From NCBI GenBank assembly GCA_024409025.1, contig JAKSUM010000078.1, positions 1-6,570 of the forward strand: 6,570 nucleotides of DNA, written 5' to 3'. The notes beneath the pieces were generated by a model, which was not told the origin of the DNA, searched no databases, and saw only the letters and a list, made by a program, of their open reading frames with translations. How positions within the stretch are numbered: the stretch's first letter is position 1; the number at the start of each line of letters is the position of its first letter. The stretch comes from a bacterium (GTDB taxonomy: Bacteria > Vulcanimicrobiota > CADAWZ01). The translations under genes and the position numbers were made by a program. Positions 1-4,045 of the stretch are shown piece by piece.

Positions 1-134
1 CGCTTGATGACTCCGAAAAGGCTGACAAGTGCATAAAGTGCGGAGTATGCGTAAAGCATTGTCCTCAGTCGCTGCCGATTCCGGATCTTCTCGAGAAGGT
101 TTTGGCTGAAGTCAAGGCCATGGAAAAGAAGTAG
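1..134 (+). CDS. Aldo/keto reductase family protein, C-terminal [4Fe-4S] end (5' truncated)
   Basis: Reading in frame from base 3, the last 43 codons before the TAG at 132-134 are open, and the gene begins outside the window. The peptide carries one ferredoxin motif, CIKCGVCVKHCPQ (CxxCxxCxxxCP), followed by LPIPDLLEKVLAEV and a short lysine-rich end. A single [4Fe-4S] motif at the extreme C-terminus, followed by a proline and a short leucine-rich helix, is typical of the aldo/keto reductases that have a C-terminal 4Fe-4S domain. These are probably soluble NAD(P)H- or ferredoxin-linked oxidoreductases of unknown substrate. The catalytic barrel is not visible, so the call rests on the tail only; another ferredoxin-tailed oxidoreductase is possible. 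Only 3 bases separate it from the next gene, in the same frame, so the two are almost certainly co-transcribed. Confidence 0.6.
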   Translation, partial: LDDSEKADKCIKCGVCVKHCPQSLPIPDLLEKVLAEVKAMEKK

Positions 135-137
135 GAT

Positions 138-1418
138 ATGAAGAAACATGCGTATATGCTTAGGACGATAGCCGCGTGTCTCGTCCTCGCTGTAGCAGCC
201 AGTGCATTTACGGGCCTTGCTTATTCTGCAAAGGTGCTGGATTTGCAGATTTTTTCCCTTGTACAGAGGAATATCGTTTCGTTCTCTGTCTATTCCGCTG
301 TTCTTCTTGCGTTTATCATTCTTCTGTCTTTTTTTGGAGGAAGGATATATTGCAGCCTGATTTGCCCGCTCGGCATTGTTCAGGAGCTTGCGTTCCGTAT
401 TGGTGGGAAAATTAAGCCTTTAAAGCGTAAAGGAGCTTACTCAAAGGGAAATGTCTGGAAGTATTTTATAGCCGCGGCATTTTGGGGAATGATGATTGGA
501 GGAAGCGTATTCCTTGCAAGATTTATTGATCCCTACGCTTCTTTTGGCGGAGCTGTGACTTTTGCTGTCTCAGGAATAGTCCTCTCTGTAGCGGCAGTTG
601 TTTTTTCGTTCGTTAAGGACAGGTTTTTCTGTCATTCGATATGTCCTGTCGGTACTCTGATAGGTCTGCTCTCATCACTTTCTCCGTTCAGGCTCAATAT
701 GACCGAGCAATGCGTTTCATGCGGAAAGTGTGAAAGGGAATGTCCTGCTTCATGTGTTGATTCTAAAGGAAAAAGCATTGATTCGGAAAGATGTCTTATG
801 TGTCTTTCCTGCGTCTCCTCATGCCCTAAGGGGGCAATATCCTTTGGAATAAAGAAGAGCGGCGGATTTCAGATGGAAAGAAGGGAGCTTATTGCAGGGA
901 TATCTTCAGCTGTTGTGCTTGGAGGAGGCTTCTTTGTCGGCAAGGCTCTTGAAAAAGGCTCTTCGTCAAAGAAGTATGAGATTATCCTGCCTGCTGGGGC
1001 TGGCGATCCTGCAAGACTGCTGTCAAAATGCATGAATTGCAACCTCTGTGTAGCGGCATGTCCTTCTAAAATAATCAAGAAGGCTGACTCCTCTTATGGG
1101 GCTGTAAGTATTGATTTGGCTTCCGGAAGCTGCGATTATTCTTGCAATGCCTGTATGGAGGCATGTCCTTCAGGCGCTATTGTACGAATGCCTCTTGAGG
1201 ATAAGAGGAAGGTAAGAATCGCTATGGCGGTAATTGAAAAGTCCGATTGCATAAGTTGCGGAGCCTGTGCCTCTGCCTGTCCGAGGAATGTCATCTCCAA
1301 GGGCGAAAAGGGCTTTGTCATTGACGGAAGCGGCTGTATAGGATGCGGTTCCTGCAGAAGTAAATGCCCTGTTGGAGCAATAAAGATGTTTCCCGTCAAA
1401 ACACAGAAATCAATCTGA
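138..1418 (+). CDS. Polytopic membrane ferredoxin, NapH-NapG-like fusion with six [4Fe-4S] motifs
   Basis: This 426-residue protein should carry electrons between a quinone or ferredoxin pool and an unknown partner at the membrane. Hydrophobic segments lie near 11-29, 48-66, 107-127 and 136-158. Two CxxxCP motifs follow segments 2 and 4 (C72/C76 and C165/C169), as in NapH-type proteins. Two CxxCxxCxxxCP clusters come next (C192-C202, C219-C229). At 246-268 there is MERREL followed by a glycine- and valine-rich hydrophobic stretch, which looks like a Tat signal with R248-R249. Four more cluster motifs follow (C298-C308, C332-C343, C371-C381, C400-C410), as in NapG; the fourth is spaced CxxxCxxCxxxCP. 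Inferred topology: four segments with clusters 1-2 inside, then a fifth segment placing clusters 3-6 outside. No Nap catalytic subunit is in view, so a role in nitrate reduction is not claimed. The start at ATG 138 is weakly supported (AGGA overlaps the upstream stop), and coupling from the upstream gene is likely. tatA and tatC follow directly. Confidence 0.8.
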   Translation: MKKHAYMLRTIAACLVLAVAASAFTGLAYSAKVLDLQIFSLVQRNIVSFSVYSAVLLAFIILLSFFGGRIYCSLICPLGIVQELAFRIGGKIKPLKRKGAYSKGNVWKYFIAAAFWGMMIGGSVFLARFIDPYASFGGAVTFAVSGIVLSVAAVVFSFVKDRFFCHSICPVGTLIGLLSSLSPFRLNMTEQCVSCGKCERECPASCVDSKGKSIDSERCLMCLSCVSSCPKGAISFGIKKSGGFQMERRELIAGISSAVVLGGGFFVGKALEKGSSSKKYEIILPAGAGDPARLLSKCMNCNLCVAACPSKIIKKADSSYGAVSIDLASGSCDYSCNACMEACPSGAIVRMPLEDKRKVRIAMAVIEKSDCISCGACASACPRNVISKGEKGFVIDGSGCIGCGSCRSKCPVGAIKMFPVKTQKSI

Positions 1419-1435
1419 AAAAGGATTTATTAAAT

Positions 1436-1705
1436 ATGTCGTTAGGAATACCTGAAATACTAATAATTGCTTTAGCCGTTCTTTTGCTTTTCGGCCCTAA
1501 AAAGATCCCTGAAATTGCAAAGCAGCTCGGCAGATGCTCTTATGAGTTTAAAAAAGCCAAGGAAAATCTTGAGAGTGAGGCTGAAAGCATAACTTCAGTT
1601 GTTAAGGACGCCGAAAAGGTGGAGAGGGCAAAGGCGGAAGGCAAGAGCACGGAGGAGGAAAAAGAGCCTGCAAAGCCTAAGAGAGATCCCGCTATTGACA
1701 ATTAA
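1436..1705 (+). CDS. tatA: Sec-independent translocase subunit TatA
   Basis: The 89-residue protein has the TatA/B plan: a short N-terminus, one membrane helix (about residues 5-19), the hinge F19-G20-P21, then an amphipathic helix with KKIPEIAKQLG and an EFKKAKE segment (F38-K39). A long charged, lysine- and glutamate-rich tail follows. TatA oligomers form the passage for folded proteins carrying twin-arginine signals. Only one TatA/B-type gene is present beside tatC, so this is probably a minimal TatAC system in which TatA also does the TatB job. E7 in the membrane-entry region is a TatB-like touch. The ATG at 1436 is chosen because AAGGA (1421-1425) lies 10 bases upstream and the TatA homology starts there; an in-frame ATG at 1364 would overlap the upstream gene and add 24 unrelated residues. 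The gene begins 17 bases after the upstream stop and ends with TAA immediately before the tatC ATG. Confidence 0.9.
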   Translation: MSLGIPEILIIALAVLLLFGPKKIPEIAKQLGRCSYEFKKAKENLESEAESITSVVKDAEKVERAKAEGKSTEEEKEPAKPKRDPAIDN

Positions 1706-2431
1706 ATGGAGGATAAAGATAAAAGCCTTACAGAGCATCTTGAGGAATTGAGGGCTGTAATTATCCGATGCCTGATTGCTGCCGGAGTCGTGCTGCCTTT
1801 TGCTTTTTGGGCATCATCGCCGGCTTTGGACTGGTTTATAGGCAGAATGCTGGCAGGAACAGGAGCTCAGCTGAATTATTTTTCTCCTGTTGAAGTTTTT
1901 CTTGTCCAGATAAAGGCTACGGCTGTAATTGATCTTGCCATATCGTTCCCTTTTATTGCTGTAAATATATGGCGCTTTGTGCTTCCTGCCCTTTATGAGC
2001 ATGAAGCAAAGGCGGCTCGCAAGATTGCGGCAGGATCTGGTTTTCTCTTTGTACTTGGGATTGCTTTCTGCATAACGGTTGTTCTTCCGTTTATAATAAG
2101 GTTCGGAGTCAGCTTCTCTACAGACATAATAAAGCCTGTTTTTGGTATTTCGGAGGTGGTCGGGCTTGGCTTCTGGCTGTCGAGTGCTTTCGGAATAATG
2201 TTCCAGCTTCCGATTGTTGCGATTGCCCTTGTCCGAAGCGGCATTATCTCTAAGGAAGCGATATCTTCAAAAAGGCCCTATGTTATTGTAGTGCTGCTTA
2301 TAGCGGCAGCGGTTATTACGCCTCCGGATATAATCAGTCAGCTTATGGTATTTATTCCTTCTTATCTTCTTTTTGCAGGCAAAGGTCCTGCAAAGAAAAA
2401 GAAGGAAGATGAAGGGGAGGAAAGGGGTTAA
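1706..2431 (+). CDS. tatC: Sec-independent translocase subunit TatC
   Basis: TatC is the receptor that binds the twin-arginine signal and nucleates the TatA assembly. The 241 residues are a normal length. Family signatures in order are H11-LEEL-R16 on the cytoplasmic N-terminus, SPVEVF at 60-65, W89-R-F with PALYEHE at 94-100 (E100 matches the conserved signal-binding glutamate of the first cytoplasmic loop), GIMFQLP at 163-169, and TPPDIISQ at 205-212. Six hydrophobic segments are visible near 18-37, 66-88, 110-130, 155-176, 192-206 and 207-223, the last two short as in known TatC. The membrane glutamate seen in many TatC at the FE-x-P position is Gln167 here. The protein ends soon after segment 6 in a KKKKEDEGEER tail, without the usual LFE-type ending. 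It has no Shine-Dalgarno sequence of its own: the ATG directly abuts the tatA stop in the same frame, so translation is probably coupled. Confidence 0.92.
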   Translation: MEDKDKSLTEHLEELRAVIIRCLIAAGVVLPFAFWASSPALDWFIGRMLAGTGAQLNYFSPVEVFLVQIKATAVIDLAISFPFIAVNIWRFVLPALYEHEAKAARKIAAGSGFLFVLGIAFCITVVLPFIIRFGVSFSTDIIKPVFGISEVVGLGFWLSSAFGIMFQLPIVAIALVRSGIISKEAISSKRPYVIVVLLIAAAVITPPDIISQLMVFIPSYLLFAGKGPAKKKKEDEGEERG

Positions 2432-2477
2432 AAAAACAACACTCTCAGCAAATAACTTGCTGAGAGTGTTGTTTTTT
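2431..2477. terminator. Bidirectional intrinsic terminator between the tat operon and the CRISPR array
   Basis: Bases 2431-2450 and 2458-2477 are perfect reverse complements (20 bp) around a 7-base loop (2451-2457). The outer ends are six A on the left and six T on the right, so the hairpin has a U tract in either direction. The left arm starts at the last base of the tatC stop codon. It should end the tat operon transcript and, read leftward, end the pre-crRNA, whose last repeat stops 8 bp away. Confidence 0.9.
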
Positions 2478-2485
2478 GTCCGGTG

Positions 2486-3178
2486 ATTTACATTCCAGTA
2501 TGGTTAGATTTGAACTCTTTGTCTCTCTCTCTTTTTTCCTTCAGCTTTTCATTTACATTCCAGTATGGTTAGATTTGAACATTTTGAATATGAAGAACCG
2601 ACATCGCAGCAGATGCATTTACATTCCAGTATGGTTAGATTTGAACTTATGCTCATGACAAGAAAGTCGGAATATCAGTCGGAATTTACATTCCAGTATG
2701 GTTAGATTTGAACTGAAGCTTATACAGCACTTTATGGCTTTGGCTTCTTGATTTACATTCCAGTATGGTTAGATTTGAACTTCCTGCGTATTACGAAAGA
2801 ACATACTTTATGATGGATTTACATTCCAGTATGGTTAGATTTGAACATATCAGGGACGGATGGACCTAACATCTCTTTCCACATTTACATTCCAGTATGG
2901 TTAGATTTGAACTCTGTCAACGTCGGCAACGATACGGGGCGGAGAAGATTTACATTCCAGTATGGTTAGATTTGAACTGACTGGGGCAACAAGAAATGGT
3001 TTAAAGTTATTCCGAATTTACATTCCAGTATGGTTAGATTTGAACGAACGGCAACATTAACATAAACATCAACATAAATGATTTACATTCCAGTATGGTT
3101 AGATTTGAACTGAGGACGGAAAACAGGTAACAAGGATTTCCCAGTTGCATTTACATTCCAGTATGGTTAGATTTGAAC
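2486..3178 (-). CRISPR. CRISPR array, 11 repeats of 30 bp and 10 spacers, type I-B-like repeat
   Basis: Eleven copies of a 30-bp repeat are identical by eye. On the plus strand each begins ATTTACATTCC and ends GGTTAGATTTGAAC. Repeat starts are 2486, 2551, 2617, 2684, 2751, 2817, 2883, 2948, 3016, 3081 and 3149. The ten spacers are 35, 36, 37, 37, 36, 36, 35, 38, 35 and 38 bp long and all differ. Read on the minus strand the repeat begins GTTCAAATC and ends GGAATGTAAAT, which resembles the repeats I recall for clostridial type I-B systems (for example C. difficile); the type call is from memory of those repeats. The minus strand is taken as the crRNA strand because of that match, the leftward promoter at 3208-3236 and the terminator past the left end. 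The rightmost spacers would then be the newest. No end repeat is degenerate, so decay does not help orient the array. No cas genes lie in the window. Confidence 0.97.
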
Positions 3179-3207
3179 GTTTGAGCCTACACCTTTCAGT
3201 CCTCTAA

Positions 3208-3236
3208 ATGTTACTTTAGAAGTTCCGCGTTGTCAA
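3208..3236 (-). promoter_or_regulatory. Sigma70-type promoter for pre-crRNA, minus strand
   Basis: On the minus strand there is a perfect -35 box TTGACA (3231-3236), a 17-bp spacer (3214-3230), and a -10 box TAACAT (3208-3213), which matches 4 of 6 bases of TATAAT. Transcription would begin near 3201, about 20 bases before the first repeat, and run leftward through all 11 repeats. The ideal -35 and spacing and the position make it a good candidate; the -10 box is only fair. Confidence 0.65.
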
Positions 3237-3281
3237 CCCCATTTTTAGGCAAAAACACGGAAAAATCCTCTTAGGAGTGAG

Positions 3282-3327
3282 AGTTGTCGATCCCCCGCAT
3301 TTTTTGCATGATTGGAGGTCGACAACT
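3282..3327. repeat. Inverted repeat in the CRISPR leader (AGTTGTCGA / TCGACAACT)
   Basis: Bases 3282-3290 and 3319-3327 are 9-bp perfect reverse complements. Pairing can continue inward through a T-G pair, a C-G pair, one mismatch and two C-G pairs, leaving a T-rich centre. It starts 8 bp beyond the carbonic anhydrase stop codon. There is no U tract directly after it in either direction, so it does not look like an ordinary terminator. A protein site in the leader, or an RNA hairpin at the end of the carbonic anhydrase mRNA, are the likelier readings. Confidence 0.6.
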
Positions 3328-3335
3328 TGTTTCAG

Positions 3336-3899
3336 TTAGAGGAATCTGACCTCTCCGCTTTCTATATCATACATTGCTCCGATTACCTTGAGATCCTTCC
3401 TATGCTCAAGCTCCCTGATTTCAAGGCTGCTCTCTATCATATCTATGCTTCTTTTCACATTCAGTTCCGATGCTCTGATAGGATCCGTCTCTTCTCCTAT
3501 AGCTGCCTTTATCTCATCTGTTATAAATTTTATGTATCCGTCAGGGGAGTGGTTTATTGCCGCATCTACGGCTCCGCAATGGGTATGTCCCAAAACCAGA
3601 ATCAGTGGGGCATTTAGGTGATCTGCCGCATATTCGATGCTGCCGAGCTGGTGATCGTCAATGACATTCCCTGCAATCCTTATTACGAAAAGCTCTCCTA
3701 TTCCTGTCATGAATATGTCTTCGGGAATGACTCTTGAATCCGAGCATGAGATTATTATTGCATACGGGTTCTGTCCGTGCTCGTAAGTCTTTTTTCTTAT
3801 ATTTAAAGAGATGTCTGAGGGATTGTATGCTGAATTTATGTATTTTTTATTGCCTTCTTTGAGTATTTCTATTGCTTTTGCGCTTGAATATCCTGCCAT
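3336..3899 (-). CDS. Beta-class carbonic anhydrase
   Basis: The enzyme interconverts CO2 and bicarbonate using a zinc ion, in the cytoplasm (no signal peptide or membrane segment). The 187 residues contain the beta-class hallmarks: CSDSR at 52-56 (zinc ligand C52 with the D54-R56 pair) and GHTHCGA at 104-110 (zinc ligands H105 and C108). IRIAGN at 74-79 and the ending GAMYDIESGEVRFL are also typical of the family. The length fits the shorter bacterial members, and all expected active-site residues are present. The ATG at 3897-3899 has GGGAGA six bases upstream (minus strand 3905-3910). The gene is divergent from the transporter at 4046. Its stop lies 8 bp from the leader palindrome, and I see no strong terminator between it and the CRISPR array, so some read-through into the array is possible. 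It may supply bicarbonate for carboxylations or help with pH control; nothing here decides which. Confidence 0.93.
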   Translation of the reverse strand: MAGYSSAKAIEILKEGNKKYINSAYNPSDISLNIRKKTYEHGQNPYAIIISCSDSRVIPEDIFMTGIGELFVIRIAGNVIDDHQLGSIEYAADHLNAPLILVLGHTHCGAVDAAINHSPDGYIKFITDEIKAAIGEETDPIRASELNVKRSIDMIESSLEIRELEHRKDLKVIGAMYDIESGEVRFL

Positions 3900-3952
3900 T
3901 TTATTCTCCCATATTTTTTTATATTGAATTCTTTATAGGAATATGCACCCTC

Positions 3953-3981
3953 TTCCTGCCTGTGACACTGTTTTGCAGGAA
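3953..3981. repeat. Inverted repeat in the divergent intergenic region, candidate operator
   Basis: TTCCTGC (3953-3959) and GCAGGAA (3975-3981) are perfect reverse complements separated by 15 bases. Inside the gap is a smaller symmetric GTGACAC (3962-3968). The element lies in the 146-bp space between the carbonic anhydrase and transporter starts, a usual place for a shared regulator site. The rest of this space is AT-rich with no other clear structure. No regulator can be named, and a 7-bp arm could arise by chance. Confidence 0.35.
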
Positions 3982-4001
3982 TAAGTCTTAATTTGAAGAA
4001 T
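3973..4001 (+). promoter_or_regulatory. Possible promoter for the OPT transporter
   Basis: TTGCAG (3973-3978) and AAGAAT (3996-4001) are separated by 17 bp, each matching 4 of 6 consensus bases. A transcript would start near 4008 and have a leader of about 40 bases. The -35 box overlaps the right arm of the inverted repeat at 3953-3981. In AT-rich DNA such matches are common, so this is a weak call. Confidence 0.25.
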
Positions 4002-4030
4002 TTTTCATTGGAGTAATTTTGTGTTTTTTT

Positions 4031-4036
4031 AGGAGG
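4031..4036 (+). promoter_or_regulatory. Ribosome binding site AGGAGG that sets the TTG start at 4046
   Basis: A perfect AGGAGG lies 9 bases before TTG 4046 and is the best ribosome site in the window. The alternative in-frame TTG at 4019 has a weaker GGAG (4010-4013) five bases upstream and would add nine residues (CFFRRIIF-type) that do not resemble the family's N-terminus. Confidence 0.75.
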
Positions 4037-4045
4037 ATTATTTTT

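Larger units (their letters stand above)
3179..3335 (-). promoter_or_regulatory. CRISPR leader region
   Basis: The 157 bp between the last repeat and the carbonic anhydrase stop have no credible gene. They hold a minus-strand promoter aimed at the array, two copies of GTTGTC (3229-3234 and 3283-3288) each followed within 2-3 bases by a C run, a palindromic element at 3282-3327, and a small hairpin TCCT-3-AGGA (3266-3276) with five T beyond it on the minus strand. At the leader-repeat junction TTTGA occurs on both sides (repeat end TTTGAAC, then GTTTGAG). The position and promoter make this the integration and transcription end of the array. Confidence 0.75.

Noticed and set aside
1364..1435. 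Longer tatA start at ATG 1364
   Set aside because: It adds 24 residues that overlap the upstream gene and show no TatA similarity; ATG 1436 has a ribosome site.
2476..2658. Plus-strand open frame of 60 codons
   Set aside because: It lies across CRISPR repeats 1-3; the translated product only repeats the repeat-encoded string.
2516..3148. Most spacers have an open plus-strand frame, which could suggest a strand bias in targets
   Set aside because: For 35-38 bp, at least one open frame in three is expected by chance about nine times in ten, so this carries no weight except in the spacer with silent changes.
3261..3276. Small hairpin with five T on the minus strand, as a terminator for carbonic anhydrase
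   Set aside because: The stem is only 4 bp, too weak to call a terminator.
3312..3621. Two plus-strand frames opposite the carbonic anhydrase
   Set aside because: The minus strand carries all carbonic anhydrase active-site motifs; the plus frames show nothing recognisable.
3932..3937. TATAAA on the minus strand as a -10 box for carbonic anhydrase
   Set aside because: No -35-like hexamer was found at 16-18 bp spacing.
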